Assembly: GCF_001949145.1 (NCBI RefSeq) | Contig: NW_019091395.1 | Location: 640,239-704,238, forward strand | Direction of reading: 5' to 3' | From: Acanthaster planci | Lineage: Eukaryota > Echinodermata > Asteroidea > Valvatida > Acanthasteridae | Length of the DNA: 64,000 nucleotides | Part shown: positions 21,259 through 36,200 of the stretch, piece after piece | Numbering within the stretch: the stretch's first letter is position 1 | How the letters are laid out: each line of letters opens with the position of its first letter | Notes under the pieces: generated by a model | Told to the model about the DNA's origin: nothing | What the model saw: only the letters and a program-made list of their open reading frames with translations | Databases searched by the model: none | Made by a program: the position numbers and the translations under genes

Positions 21259-24200
21259 CTGCAAGCCAAATGTGTACAAACAAAACAAAAATATAATGCT
21301 ATTCAATTTCAGGTTTCTCCTCTACAAACATAATTATAATTGATGCACACTGTCAGGAAAAGTGACGTCTGAGAAAAATTTCACCAGCTTACTGATGTCC
21401 TCAAACTCTCAAACCCTGTTTTTGTTTTTTGTATGGTACAGGAATAATACGATGTCTTAAAGCTACATGCATCAAACTTGCTTAACTGACTGGAATCCTG
21501 CTACTGCGTCAATTTAATGGGTTTTAAATGAGGTGCGGTTGAGTAGTATGTACAACAAAGAGTCCCCCTATACATGTACTATGTATACTATACATGTTGG
21601 TTGGTTGGTATGCTCGTCGGTGGTTTTGTTGATCGCTTGANNNNNNNNNNNNNNNNNNNNNNNNNNNNNNNNNNNNNNNNNNNNNNNNNNNNNNNNNNNN
21701 NNNNNNNNNNNNNNNNNNNNNNNNNNNNNNNNNNNNNNNNNNNNNNNNNNNNNNNNNNNNNNNNNNNNNNNNNNNNNNNNNNNNNNNNNNNNNNNNNNNN
21801 NNNNNNNNNNNNNNNNNNNNNNNNNNNNNNNNNNNNNNNNNNNNNNNNNNNNNNNNNNNNNNNNNNNNNNNNNNNNNNNNNNNNNNNNNNNNNNNNNNNN
21901 NNNNNNNNNNNNNNNNNNNNNNNNNNNNNNNNNNNNNNNNNNNNNNNNNNNNNNNNNNNNNNNNNNNNNNNNNNNNNNNNNNNNNNNNNNNNNNNNNNNN
22001 NNNNNNNNNNNNNNNNNNNNNNNNNNNNNNNNNNNNNNNNNNNNNNNNNNNNNNNNNNNNNNNNNNNNNNNNNNNNNNNNNNNNNNNNNNNNNNNNNNNN
22101 NNNNNNNNNNNNNNNNNNNNNNNNNNNNNNNNNNNNNNNNNNNNNNNNNNNNNNNNNNNNNNNNNNNNNNNNNNNNNNNNNNNNNNNNNNNNNNNNNNNN
22201 NNNNNNNNNNNNNNNNNNNNNNNNNNNNNNNNNNNNNNNNNNNNNNNNNNNNNNNNNNNNNNNNNNNNNNNNNNNNNNNNNNNNNNNNNNNNNNNNNNNN
22301 NNNNNNNNNNNNNNNNNNNNNNNNNNNNNNTTTCGACTTTCTATTTGGTATTAAGAAATAAACCGTAAATGAATGAATGTACATGTAGTTGGGTAATCTT
22401 TTTCAGACGGCGTCATTTCTGTATTGTACATTTACATCTGGGAACCAGACAATCAAGGTGGTCTTATGTCCTGTGTACATTTACAAGCTGAAAATGCTTT
22501 TTAACTATCAATAGTGAGGGGGACAGTCTAAATCATTCTTGGTAGCAGTAGTGCATATGCAATTGCAATTATATGTGCATGACGTATGACAACTCATGCA
22601 CGGACACTTCATGTAAATACCATGCAGTGACATCATTTCTAGAAAAAAAACGAGAGGGCAAAAAAAATAAATAAATAGAAATAAACATGGCCGCATCACT
22701 TTTGGAGCCAGCCCCTGACTAGAAATTTCTTATTGAGGCCATCTGGTAATGAAACCATGGAATCTGCAGAAGCGTGCCCCAGGCACTGAAGCTCATAATT
22801 CTTAATAAGAAACCTGTAGACAAGTGACCATGAAAAGTTACAGCTTCAGGGGTAGGAGGAAAATCCTAAAAGAATGTCATTGGTAAACCCAGGAATCAGG
22901 TAAGGACTCCAAACTCAATCCACACGTGGACCGAGCCGGGAATTAAACCAGGGCTGCAGAGGCGGAAGATGAGGAAGGAAGCACTACGCCACCCTGACTC
23001 CCTCCCACTGTGTGTACATGTGAAAGATTGACTGTCTATAGCAATCTGCAGCCTTGATTGATTGCTGACTCCGATGGCATTTTTTTGGTGATCTTATTCC
23101 CACACCAGTATCTACCAGCTGAAGCAGGATTACGAGCAACCGGAGGACCCCGTTTCATTAAGTCATGAATCCTCCAAGAGGGCCAACTTCAAAGTTTTCA
23201 ACTTTTGAATGAACTTTTTTTTTGCCATGAGCCTGGAAGAGGGGCCCTTTGTTTTTGAAAGAACACATCTCACATTTTAACAGTTTGCTTCATATACAGT
23301 ACACTGCAGTTGACAGTTACCACTGTGAACGGGTACAGAAGACTTTGGGAAGAGAATTCATATTTGTATTTTACAAGGCCTAAACATGTTTCCCAATTGT
23401 GTGAAAAGGCTTAAAAATGTTTCCCAATTGTGTGATAAGTGTAAAAACTTTCCCCACTTCCTAAAAAGATGTGAAAACTGTTTCCCAATTTTGTGAAAAT
23501 CTTTTCTGATTATTAAGGAAAAGTTATTTATGTTTTGTTGAATGAGAATAAATACCTCAGCAAGAGAAAAAGTGTGGCGAGAGTTTCACATTCACAGGTT
23601 AACGCTCAACTGCAATGTACCATATACACCCCTCTGCCTAGGCAGTGGACATTTCATCCTTTGAATGAACCAATTCTCCTTGTACATGAAGCCAGACTGT
23701 GACTATACGATCAGTGACCTCCTACATCAAGCCTATACAACCCAAAAAAAAAAAGACAGAGAGACTGAACACAATGGGTCCCACTGTGCTGCTTGCACAA
23801 AGAACCCCCCCTATAGCATTAAAAGCGTGGCAAGATGACTCCGAGCAAACCTGTCAGTTCTAATATCGGTGAATTATTGCACTCTGATGTGCTGCCCCAC
23901 AAAGGACGCTGCTCCAAGCATCGTTTAATCCTGCAACAATGTTCACTGCCGAAGAAAGTATCATTACTGCTGTGGTGCGACCCCATGAGCCAAATGTTAC
24001 GAGACGCTTCAGACAGGCAACCCTGCGGCCAGAACTTTCACTTTCCCTGTGGTAGTAATCCCGTAATGGTGTTATCCTTGTCCTTACAGAGATCTCCAAC
24101 CTCTATGTTTGGCAGCTTGCCCAGCTTCATTTTTCTGTCTCTTTCTGTACAAGCTAGGTAAAAAAATTACTCAGATATAAAGTTTTCAAAATGTTAACTC

Positions 24201-27200
24201 AACTGACGTTAAAAATCACTGGCCTTGGTCAACTGCTCCAATGGGTACTGCAAACCCTGGAGAACAAGAGCCAGAAACTGAGATTTTGGGAAAAGCTGTC
24301 GAGATACATACCGTCTGCGTAGAGCACAATGGCTGACAGCAGGGCCAGCTCGGTCATGGTCAGCCGCAGGCGGTGTAGCCGCCCTGCAAAGTCGTAGAGT
24401 GACTCCACCAGCTCCTGGGGCATGAACTTGAGCATGTTGGGCCGGGTGATCAGAATCTCTTTGCTGAGCATGAAGGCGTCGTACAGCACCAACTCGATGC
24501 TGTCCTGCACCGTCAGGATCTCAAAGAAGCCCGCCTTGATCAGGATCATCTGGTCATGCTGGTCCAGCAAGGCAAAACCTGGTTGAAAAAAGTAAGCAAA
24601 GGTTTGCATGTAAACAGGGGTGGGTTTACATGACCATGCCAAGAAAGATGTTTCTATTATGATTGCTGATGTGCATTTTTGTGGCTTGGGTTATCCCTCT
24701 GTGGCGTTGTAGTTTTGAACAAATGAAAATTGAAGTTTGGAGTTGGTTCACTGCCAGGTCAAAATGGCTCAAAATAAGTGGACTTTTTTGTTGTGTCCTG
24801 GATCACTGAATGATCTATCCCCCATCAATTATTGCATGCAACAAACCAAAACAGGTACAACCTTCTAGATTGTGAAAATTAAGAACAGTAGCACTGAGAA
24901 TCATGACGAACATTACAAGAAAAGTGACATTGTCAACAAAATCGTCTGTTGCCTTGAACTCTGTCTCTCTGGAATGGAAGCATTTCTGGTTCTGCACGAC
25001 AAGTTCCCCAAGGATTTTCAAGATTTTCCGTTATCAAAATTCTTCACAAATTCATAATTTTACTGGATGTTTATACCCGCACGGATGACTGTCTGGTGCC
25101 TACTCTAATCTGACAGACAACATCTATTAACGCCAGAGTAATTGGCCCAGTGCGCTGCTGGCATTTTTTCAAATGCAACCAAATTTGTGTACAGCAGTAT
25201 TGTATCACGCACTTTTGTCCTTGGTGTTAATCTGCTTTCCCTGAATGCCACAAATAGTGGTACACTGTTTCAAAACTGATGGATTACCTCTACTATTGAC
25301 AACCAAAAAAATGTTGATAATTCCGGGCAGCTCGGTCTTTTGTTCCGACGACAGTCTTTTGTTACAAGGCCCAGCTCTTTTTGTCCAATTTTGGGCACCC
25401 CTGGGTATGCGTATAAACCTAATGTCTCCGGTTCCGGGAACCCCAGCACCAAGTGGTTAAGCAAATTCCTAGTCATTGCTTTAATGTTGTGAATACGCTT
25501 CTGGTTGCTGGTCATGAAAGAACACTCCCAAGCGTGAAAAACGCAGTCACACATTGGCCATTCTCTGACCACTTTTGCTATTAGTCTTGATGAAAAGCAG
25601 CTGCGGTGGGCCAAAATATCGGAAACGGAAATGAAGTTTCTTTGCCTTTGTTTTTTTTTGGGTGTGCTTATGACATTTAACCTGTGAGCGTGTGTTCTCA
25701 TGTGACCTTGCTGAAGTGTATTCTCAATCAATAGCTGATGGTGGTGGAGTGAATTTGATCACAACAACACATTTTGTCTCAACATTTTTTTGACCTACGC
25801 GCAGTACTAACTTGTGTGGAGGATTGGATACCCCTGAGGTACCTACGGTGTGACTGGCTTAAAACACGCGTGCAAACGCACATATAGTGACCATGCAAAC
25901 GGAGCCTAAAATTGTGCATAACCTCATGGCACATTTACTCTCAATTTGCCTCTTCTATTGCAAATAAACCGGTCTTGCGACAGGCAACCTTCTGTATCAG
26001 TCAGAACGATGGGAATGCGAGTTATTCCATAAAGATTCTGTTATCAAGGATTACTGTTAAATTCTTTTCTTTTTTTTAGTGAGAGGTGGCAAAGCTGGCC
26101 TTAAAAGTCAAGGCAGTCATTACTATTTTGTGAGGTGGGTCGCCTCCCACTGAGAGAGGCGGGGGAAGCCTAAACTGTAAGCTGTGCATCTCACACAAGC
26201 TGTGGAGCTGCGTTGGTCTCTCCTAACATGCAACTCACTAGGGGTGTATCTCACGATGCGATACGTATCGTAAAAACCAAAAACCTACATGAATAAGATG
26301 AAAGCCAATTTAAAACAGTTTACTAGGTAACTTACCAATGGTAACTTATCAATGGTAACTTACCAATGGTAACTTCTCAATGGTAACTTACCAATGGTAA
26401 CTTACTAACTTATAGGTGATGAGGACAAGAAGCTTCTGCAAGATGAGTCACAAACTGCAGGAGTGCATTTCTTTCTCTAAGTGTTTCTGGTTTATTAACA
26501 TTAGGCCAAACAAAATAATAGCTGTGCATCCTATTACATTGAAAAAAATAAGTTGGGTAGGTGTGTACAGTAGCATCGGTTTTTATTTTGTCTAAAGTTT
26601 TGGGTAAAAAATGTTAGGGTGGAGAGTCTTTTTATTTTTTAATAACAAGAGATTTTGATGGTCTGCGATGTATTCCATCCACTTTTTTTTTTGCGGATTC
26701 GTAACTTGAGGATTGGTCTTGTCAAAGATTGCATACAAGTTAGGGCCTCTTGAGACAATTATGATATTTGTGTTGCACTGACATTTTGATAAGTTTATAT
26801 CCAAAAATTGTTTGAAAATTCGATGACACAAAAACTTTACGTGCCCTGCACCAGTTGTCACAAAACCCTATATCGAGTCGCCGAAAGCGAAAATGTACTA
26901 ACCTTATTTCAAGGCATAAATTCACAGTGAAATGTGTGTTACTGCAAGTAACTATGGAGATTGTTAGTCACTACTTCCACTCACACACGAACAGCTGTAA
27001 TAAGTCCCACTGACACATGTATGAATATTGATGTTTCATTGACAACCAATCACAACACAATGACTGGATGGTCCCTGGTCTCTGTTTACACACAAGGCTT
27101 GCACTTTGAGCCCAGTCACACTAGGCACATTTTGCACATGTGCATGTAGGTTCACTCATGTGCATTACGGAGCTCTAGTATTGTTCGGTGTGTGAACCAA

Positions 27201-30200
27201 AGATCGTGCACTGCGTAGAAAAAACGGCGCTTATGCAAGGAAGAAAAAACCTGTCTAAACCTGATAAACTGGTGTGGTTTAACAAATGAAAGGATAAAGT
27301 CCGATATACATTGAATTTCCTCATGACATCGAGATCGGTGTGAAGGTTTAGCGGCATGATGCATGCCCTACCGTCAATTTTGCGTTTTAGTGCCAGGTAG
27401 GCCTATGTCATGTACATGCGGCGAGTTGTCTGTGATGCTAAACCCATCCAAACTATTTCTTGCAAGAGTAATCAGTACAGGCAATATTAAAAATATAAAG
27501 CTATTGGGCCTAACTTTATTTTCAACTTACTGCACATTTTATCATAATTCCCCCTTCCCCCCAAATATCGCGATTCAAGTTTTTGTATCGCGATGCCATA
27601 TCGTGGCATTTTAGAATCGCGATTATCGATGCATCAGTGAATCGTTACAACCCTACCACTCACCTGGTATGTACTTGCAGAAGGTGACAATTCGCTTGAT
27701 GAAGAGCGCCAGCGTTTGAGTGACGACATCACACCACATTTGCAGGCCGTTCATACCTGAAAGACATCAATTTAAAAAAGTCCATCTTATAATCGCATTC
27801 AAAACCTTATGGCTGGTTATTGGCAGTCTCACAAATTTAGTCCACGTGATGCATGACGGCTATTTTGGTAATGAAATTCTTAACTACTGCTCAAAATACG
27901 CATCTTCAAAATACCACAAAATTCACAGCATTTTTACAAAAATTTGACAAAGGTTTACAATTTTACAATGACCAGTCTAAAAGTGTTACCAACAAGTCAA
28001 CAATGGACAATTTTACATTATGGAAAATACATGAAACGTTTCGACCAAGCATAGTAAAAAGTAAATACAAACTCTGTGTGATAATCGGACTGATCACTGA
28101 CTATAGACTGATTATTTTTGTGCTGATGAAATCCAAAATTCAACCACAAATCCATCGGTCCTCTCTTAGCAGCCTGCTATAAAATGCAACAGACTGACTG
28201 CAACACAGCTGAAATGAGAGCCCTGCTATTCATGGAACAGAATGCAACAGAATGCAACAAACCACAACGGCAGGGTTTGTGGCAAGGTGCACTCAGCCAA
28301 CAGTAGATGTGGATGTCAACCCCCCTCCCCAGTTTTGTCGCAAAATTGTGGTGCTGTTGCCAAGAATGGAGAAAGAAGGGGAATGGAAAGGAGAGGTCAT
28401 GTAGGTGGCAGGTTAGTCAATCAGTTCACCATGACACGCATGAAATTTGCCAGCAGACTGCCAGCACATTTCATGATGGCACCACCCATTTCAAATGGCC
28501 TAACAATGCCCGTAATAGTGCAGCAGTGCTGGATGAAACACCTGTCTCGGCAGCGGTAAAGTAACACGGTGTTCTCTGCCATTCATATTGACTGCTTCAT
28601 AAAAACTCAACGACACATGACAACTTTCCACCACTGCTGTTGCATTGAAAATGTCCAAACCAAAAATTGGTAAAGAAATATTTCCAACTTTTGCATGTGC
28701 AGTCACTGACTGTAACACCTGCCGTTACAACATATGACAGATTGGAACCAGCCAGACAACTGCTGCAAGTGTCAATGGTTAAGTACTCAAGATGGGCACT
28801 AGTGATCAGCTGGGTTCCAGCTCCTCCTCAGGGAGATTGGAAATGGTTTCCCCAAAAGCCTTCCAAATTCTTGGCACATGGTGCTCATCCAAGAAAGCAA
28901 CCAATTAAAATTGGATTTTGGTTTATTTCCCTATACCACAATAAGAAAAATAACAAAGCACTGTTATTTATAGAAAAATTAAGGTTGAAAGATGGGTAAC
29001 AATAAATGAAGACATAGCTGAACCCAAAATGTTCCAACAAATGAGAAATGCCACGAAACATGAATTCTTTTCTGAAAATGGTGAACACGGCTCCAACGTT
29101 TCTGTAATTTTCACCAATTTCATTATCAAAAAAAGCCAAATAGAATGAAGCCAAGTGGCTATGCCGTGCCTCCTTCCTGCAAACAAGTCTGTGTAATTTG
29201 ATGTCTTGTGCACTGTGTTTTCAGTCTGCACTGGCGCCAAAGGTACCAGTATGGGAGTGTGAGACATGAATGCACAGTACATACACACACATCCTTATTT
29301 GTTCACAAAGCATGATGGAGGTCTCAGGAGAGCAGACTTCATCAGCGTTGGCAAAATGCAGCCAATCAGTCGGATCCGTGGAAAAACACTGTTGTTCCAA
29401 GCACATACACAAGCCAGTAATTTGTTAGAGGGGGATAAAAAAGAAACACCCGGGGGAGGAGGGGGCTTTCATCCTCAAGGCAAACAAAATCCTTCTTATT
29501 GATGGACTGGTGACTGACCAGCAAATCCAAACACTGCTCTGGGAGGGATGTGAACCCAGGTCAATGAAATCTAAGCTGGCTGACTGGTCAGTGCACTTCA
29601 GGATGGCTATTTAAATGCACAGAGTCTTCTGTCAATGCAAACTGCGCAAATGCCAGTGGCCGTTCAGTGTACATGTACATGTCCTTTTTGTAACAGCACA
29701 CTGAATGTATATGAGACTACGACTCACATACGTGAATGTACATGTACCCAACACACACACACACACAGGCATTATCAGGATTTTTTCCGGGGGAGGGGCA
29801 AAGCACTCGATCATCAGCAACAAACTAAAAGCGGTAAGCCATTAAGAATACCAAAAGGGCATCAGCTTCAAGGTTTTCACAAGCAAACTGGTAAATTTTG
29901 TCCTCTTTCGTCTTTTCCCGCATGTCTATTTGCCTTTAATATCCTTTTTTTGTATTATCAATTTTTTTTGGGGGGGGGAGGAAAGCCCCCCCATGCCCAC
30001 GAGAGTAAAAGCCATTCCACAGATCAAGGGTCCGTGATATGACAAAAAGTGGATTTTCCTAAACTGTCTCAGTAGTATACATGTCACTTTGATTGAAGCC
30101 TCATCATTCATGTTGATAACCCCCTCTCCGTTTGCTTCCCTTTAAACCTGCTGACTGTGAATACACGTAGAATAGTTTGCACTTTGGAATGTGTGTGAGG

Positions 30201-33200
30201 CCATGCTTAAAGTGTCTACCATTGCACTGTGTGCTAGTGACAGAAATTTCAGCAATGTAGTGATCCTGTCAGGTTTAGGACAAGGTCACATGCCAATTGG
30301 GTTTGGGGTCTTGAGTCGCATTTTAAGGGTTTTAAATGAATTCTGTAAAGAACCATAGATGTACAAATTAAAGTTCAGTTGAGATGCACTTGAAAATACC
30401 GACTTTGTGAAATAACATGTGCCCTAAGTGGCTACGTGCCGCAGCATCTCAGAGTTACAAAACTGTGATGATCCGATAAGTGTCAAAACAATCTCCATTA
30501 AATGACAACCAAGGATCAGCACTTGTGAAGCCCCACTTTGCAAGGGACTGTAGTCGTGGGACAACTCCATCATGGAATACTACCATTACAAAGTAACAGT
30601 ACTAAAATTTACAATTTGTTTGTGTTTCATAAATACAGCAGCCTGCTACTGCAACAGTTAAACTGTACACGTACATTGTACGTGTCACATGATGCTATTC
30701 TTACGGTGGCTGAATAATCGCTACCCAAACTGGTAGGCCTACATGCTCATAAGAATATGCTGAACATGTATCGGTGCAGTGTCATGCAAAGCTTTGTGTC
30801 TGGTAAAGTCAATGCAAGGAAGTAATTCTTTATTCTCCGACAGTCTGAATGCATGAAGGCACCCCGTGCAACAAAAGCCAATGGATGTATGGCTGAGTGT
30901 CTCCATCACATAATCCATCCTGAAAAAAAACCAAACCTAAATACAAAGCGAAACATAGCAAAAAACCATGTGCTGGATTATGGGGCAACTGAGCTGTGTG
31001 GCATTCACGGGGAAACAATGCCCAGGACGTGGGCCAGAACGCATGGGGCCAGAACCGCCAGCTTTTGAAAACTGCGCATACATGTAGCTTTACGAGCAGC
31101 TGAAGTGACTTTCAGAATGTCAGCTTGATTGCCTTTTTGAGTTGAGCGTCTGACTGGTTTTTTTTTTTTGTCTCTTGACAAACAATCCAATCACCATAAC
31201 GGCTGGCAGGTGTCTGTGCTGTGCCCTGTAGCACGCAGCATCCTTTTGATAGCAAATAACATGCACATGTTCCTGACCTGTCATCTGCTCTTTTAGCCAC
31301 CTTAATGTTAGAAAAAGTCGTGAACCAACAGCACACAAGTTTGCAAAACAGGAACACGTCGATGATAATACATAATGCAACTTTTTTTTTTTTTTTTTAA
31401 CAATTTTTCTGTTTCAAAAAGCTTTCCAATGCAGTAAATGCACCCATGTCCCAAGGATTTCACACATGAAGTCTTGAGAAACGTGTTAACAGAAGGCAGG
31501 TTTTCTTAAACAAGAATCAGCTCACAAACATCAAAAGAGGGAAACAAAGGAGACAAACAAACCAACAAAATGGCACCATGTTTACTTGTCAAGGTGATAA
31601 ATTGAAGACAATGCAGTTCACAACACAATGAAAGGCAGTGCAACAAAACACAACGTAATGTGACAACACAAAATGCAACGCAACACAATGCAATGCAACA
31701 CAACACCACACCACACAACAAAGTGGGTAATGGACTGAGAAAACCTCAGAGTTTTCCCAAATTAATCACTGTCTTTCCCTCTTTTTTGAAACAATGACCA
31801 AATTAACACAGCGCAAATACAGAAAAGGTATACAAAAACAGAGAAAGGTAGAAGGAAACTCTGAACGTGATAAAGTGCTTTCTTCCTAGCCACAGCGCTT
31901 GAAAGATGTTACAACATTCACTGCTGCAAAACGCAGGGTGGGCTTGTTTCACATAAATGTGCCCATATAAAGATGCATCAAGCCAATGCTCTGTTACCAT
32001 GCGGACACAATAGCTTTCACATAGAAATTGCAACCTTTTTATTCTGCAGAGATTTCAACTGGATTTCACTAAGTGGTCCAAGACACAAACTCCGACAACA
32101 GTGGTTTAACGACAGGACAAACATGTCCATTAGTGGTGAGCAGGTAGCCCCGGGGACTTTGCCAGCAACTCAGAGATTTGTATTATGCCAATTTATCTTT
32201 GGAAGTCTGTTGTTTGCCACTATTCTGAAACAGCGCATGGCATGAAGATTGGAAGTGTGCCAAAACGATTGGAAGGAGGCACAATTCTGCAATTGGATGG
32301 TAATCTTAAGCAGTCCCCTAGATAATCAGGTTTGAGACGGCACAAACTGAAAAAACTGAACCAAGCGAGCAAAACAAATCAAAAGCTTTTAAAACAAAAC
32401 ACAATGAAATAAAACAAATGAATATAGACACTGTGAACTGAAATAAAAGGAGAAAAAATTAAAAGGGCAATTAAAGCCAAACAGGGCAACAAATGCAAGA
32501 TGCTGTAAAAAAAATTAAAAATAAAACACACCTGTAAAAAGCCCAAAGCTTTGGCCTTATCCCTCAGATAATCTATGAAAGCTTACTTAATTTTTTGGTT
32601 CCCCAGAAACAGTTTTGGCCCTGTTTCCTAAAATCTGGTTCTGGATCTGCACTTGGAATGAAGTCACTAAAACCATCCTTGGAGTTTCTCAATATGACTG
32701 AGAAGCAACAAGTGCTTTTTGTTGCCAAGTAACGTCCCGTTTTGCCAAGCAATGTCCAACTGCTTTATATTTGGCAAAAGTCACTACAAAGAAGGCCCTT
32801 ATACAGATCAACGACAAATTTTCAATGGGTAATTCCAGAAAGAAGGGGTCCATTTTTGGGGGGTCCCTCTCACATCTGACATGATTTTGTAAGTTCAAAA
32901 CACATTTTCTTATTTCCAAGAGTGATGAATTAATGCAAATTACCTGCCAAACAAATAGTAATAGTTTGAAATTAATTATTTCCATGTCAAATAATAAAGG
33001 TCAGATGTAACAGGGACACGAAAATGCTACACTTTTGGACCTCTAATTTCTGGCCCAGCCATAGTGGTTAGGAAGTGCTCCTTCACAGAGCTTTCACGCT
33101 GCCACCTGTGAAATATTTGACTAGATGCACATCACCAACACACTGCCATAAAAGGCTTATGTATAGTACAATGACCTGTATCTAACGTCACTAACTAAGG

Positions 33201-36200
33201 AAAAATACCAGTAGATTCCATCACGAATTTCATGGATTAGAAACAACACAGAACTAACTGTAACAGAGTCTGCGGTAAAGGTATTTTTACTGAATTTCTG
33301 CTTGAGCGAAAAATGGATTTTGAATGGGGGGATTGGGTTTGGGAGGCGGGGGGGTGGGATGTTATTCAGTGAGGTTCAATGCCTCAACTGCCAGTCTTCT
33401 GTTTATCAAGGTAAGAAGGGCTCTCAGTCCTCTCTTGAGGTTTGATCCCCGCAGGCAGCACCCTGCAGGGCATTTACAGGCCTTGAACCTGGCACCTTTA
33501 GTAGGTCACAGCTGCCACCGTTGGGTAGTGGAGGGGAGGAGGGTTGGATGAATCCCAGGATAATATGTGCGGTAACACCCCTGCAAACACATGTGGGTAA
33601 CATAACACTGACAAATATTCTACTTTTTGTCGTGTGTGTGCGCGTGCTTGTGTGTATTTCGTATGATGTTAAGCCGGGTTGAATGAGGTTAAAGTATAAA
33701 GCCGGTTCAGTTTATTGGACCGGTCATCAGCCAATGGGATTGGCTGTGAAGTAACAAGAGACAAAGGGAAGCAGGCGATTTGTTTGGACACAAAAACAAG
33801 ACAAAACAAAACAAAAAAACACCCCCCCAAAAAACTAAGTTGATTGGATCAATTAACTTTTTTTAGTGAGCTTCTGCATGTGGATGGAAACAACAGTGAC
33901 AATTTTATTATTGATTGATGACAGGTGTCTCTTGAATATCTTGTTGCAAAGTTTTCTGTCCGTTTTTCATGAAGGTCGGAAAGTGAAATAAAGTATGATA
34001 TTTAGAAAAGAGAAAACACAAAATGGAAATCAAAACATGGAAAAGCAAAAGTATTCAAATTCTTCGGTTTTTTCTTGCCTCGAAGGGAAATTAGCACAAT
34101 GTACATGTATATCCTGAATGCTGACAACTTTGCTAGATTAAATTTCAAAGGAATTTTAAGTAAAAGTGAACAGTATGAATGTACTGCCCACAGCGCAATG
34201 TAATGACACGTTCTGCCCACAGCGCAATGTAATGACACGTACTGCCCACAGCGCAATGTAATGACACGTACTGCCCACAGCGCAGTCTAATGACACATTC
34301 TGTATTCAAGGCCATGTACCCACATACACTTGAAACGGCAGTGCTTTTTGACAGCACCATACCCTGTACCCATGACAAAATCATGATTGCAATAATTACA
34401 AGTGTCATGATGCCCGCTGTGAACTTAATGTGAGTAAGCTGTCACTTCTGTATTCCTGACAGCTTACCAGTAACACATACGTACATGTACAGTGTACATG
34501 TGTGTTCAATGTATTCATTCATTGGGTGTTTGCAGGTGGTGCGCAGGCGTCACTCTGGGAAATCATCGGCCTGTTTAAAGTGGATCCAGATCGGGATTAG
34601 TGATCCGAAGTTGGTTCACCAACACCAGATCCAGCCTCACGGATGGTGCGAACCGGCATTGGGATCACTGATCGAGATCGGGATCCAAGTGAAACAAACA
34701 GCCCCTGTTATGCCATGTCCGTGATGTCAACTGCACTCCATGTACGTACATCATCAACGGGAAACAGTAGGGGAACATGCTCACAAGGGTTAGGTACATT
34801 AACTGCTGAAACCCAGACAGACAAATAACCGAGGGAAAGTTTGTGGCAGGTACATCTCATTACTTTCTGAGTGCAAGCAGGTGTAGCGAAAAGGGGTCTT
34901 TCTCCCAGGCCTCAGGATTGTGGCTGGCTATTGCATCATCTTGGAATCCAGGGTAAAAACGTGATCAGCCTTGAGTGCTGGAACCCATCGAAAAATGCAC
35001 ATTTGTTGATAGGCGACCTTGTATCATGTTGTTCATGTTGACTGGCAATCAATGCATCGTTGGCTGGATTTTCCAGCAATCCTGGTTGGCCAGATGAACA
35101 ACATGGAGGGCCTACGCAAAATTTCAGGGTTGTCCAAAATACCACAGCACACAGGCACAAAATCATTACATATTTAGAATGGATACTCTTTTGTTGGTGT
35201 AGCTTAGGAAACTCAGAGAAAGCACTCATTTAGTACACTGTGAATGCTCATTAAAGCAGGATTTTCATTGGTTTCCTTGAGTATTCCCATTTGCACTGCT
35301 GTAAGTGCAGATAACCCTAAACCAACAACATTTCTGCAACTGTTTTTAGAGGCCTTTTACAAGTCACACAAAAATTTGCTAGCATCTGTCAACTGCATGG
35401 TACCGGTGAGAATAATTGGGAAATGTTAAAAGAGTTTGTAACAGACAGTTATGGCCCAACCAGCATAAACATGACCCCAAGCTGCCATGGCAACTTTGGG
35501 GTTGAATGCCTTTTAAAGGATCTTTCTTAAAGTTAAATCCATAAAAGCCAATAGTGTTTTTCACCCACTTAATGTCCATTTTCATCGGGACGCCAAACAG
35601 AGTGCTAAATGTCCATCAAAAAGAGAGCTCTATTTGCTCTTTCTAATGTAAATTTTCAACAAAAGTACCACAGAAAAAAATGGCCTTATGACTCATTTTG
35701 CCAGATCCAGTCAACACTGATCTCCAAAGGCTCAGAATACTAGTACCAGCATCATATAAGCTATAAAACTCTGAAAAGTCTACAGAGGATACCGGTAAAT
35801 TGTCTCTCTTTGAATCTGGGCAATTGAACAGTAACGGAATGAACATACTGCACTGACACATTTTGACACACAAATCAGATTGGTGTCAATGTGTAAATAC
35901 TTCCAGCCAAAACTTGATGTTGCTCTTTCAACTTGCTCAAATATCCTTTGACTTCGCTAAGTATGAATGTTTAGGAGGCTGGTTGATGGAATGATGCTAA
36001 ATGAATAATATAGCATTATCACAGAATTCTCCTGAAAATGAAACATTCCAGAAAACTTAACGTGCCAACTGGAAGATGCCTGTCATACCTCCACCTTTAG
36101 TTTTTTTACTAGCCTGTTGGGCAAATTAAGTTACTTTTTTTCACAAACCTGCAGGAATTTTCACTAGCCCACTGCGCATTTCAGCCAAACTAACATTTTG

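Larger units (their letters stand above)
21259..24311 (-). other. Nuclear receptor last intron, with assembly gap and SINE
   Basis: Holds the gap 21641-22330 and a SINE copy near 22850-23002. Around 23390-23500 a short degenerate repeat of GTTTCCCAATTGTGTGA occurs three times. Otherwise nothing is recognised. Confidence 0.8.
24579..27663 (-). other. Nuclear receptor intron containing the hAT-like element
   Basis: Nearly half is the element 26239-27655. The rest (24579-26230) shows no recognisable gene or repeat. A 153-codon open frame at 25270-25731 has no recognisable domain. Confidence 0.8.

Noticed and set aside
20693-21343. 216-codon and 143-codon frames on the + strand over the receptor's last exon
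   Set aside because: They are shadows of the real - strand coding exon, which carries the conserved helix 10/11 and AF-2 motifs.
21524-22384. Long open frames spanning 21641-22330 and 52504-52975
   Set aside because: They run through N gaps; the length is produced by unknown bases, not coding sequence.
25270-25731. 153-codon open frame inside a receptor intron
   Set aside because: No recognisable domain, low-complexity ends and no supporting splice or promoter context.
26592-26861. Transposase remnant inside the hAT-like element
   Set aside because: The 89-codon frame shows no hAT or other transposase motif that I can recognise.
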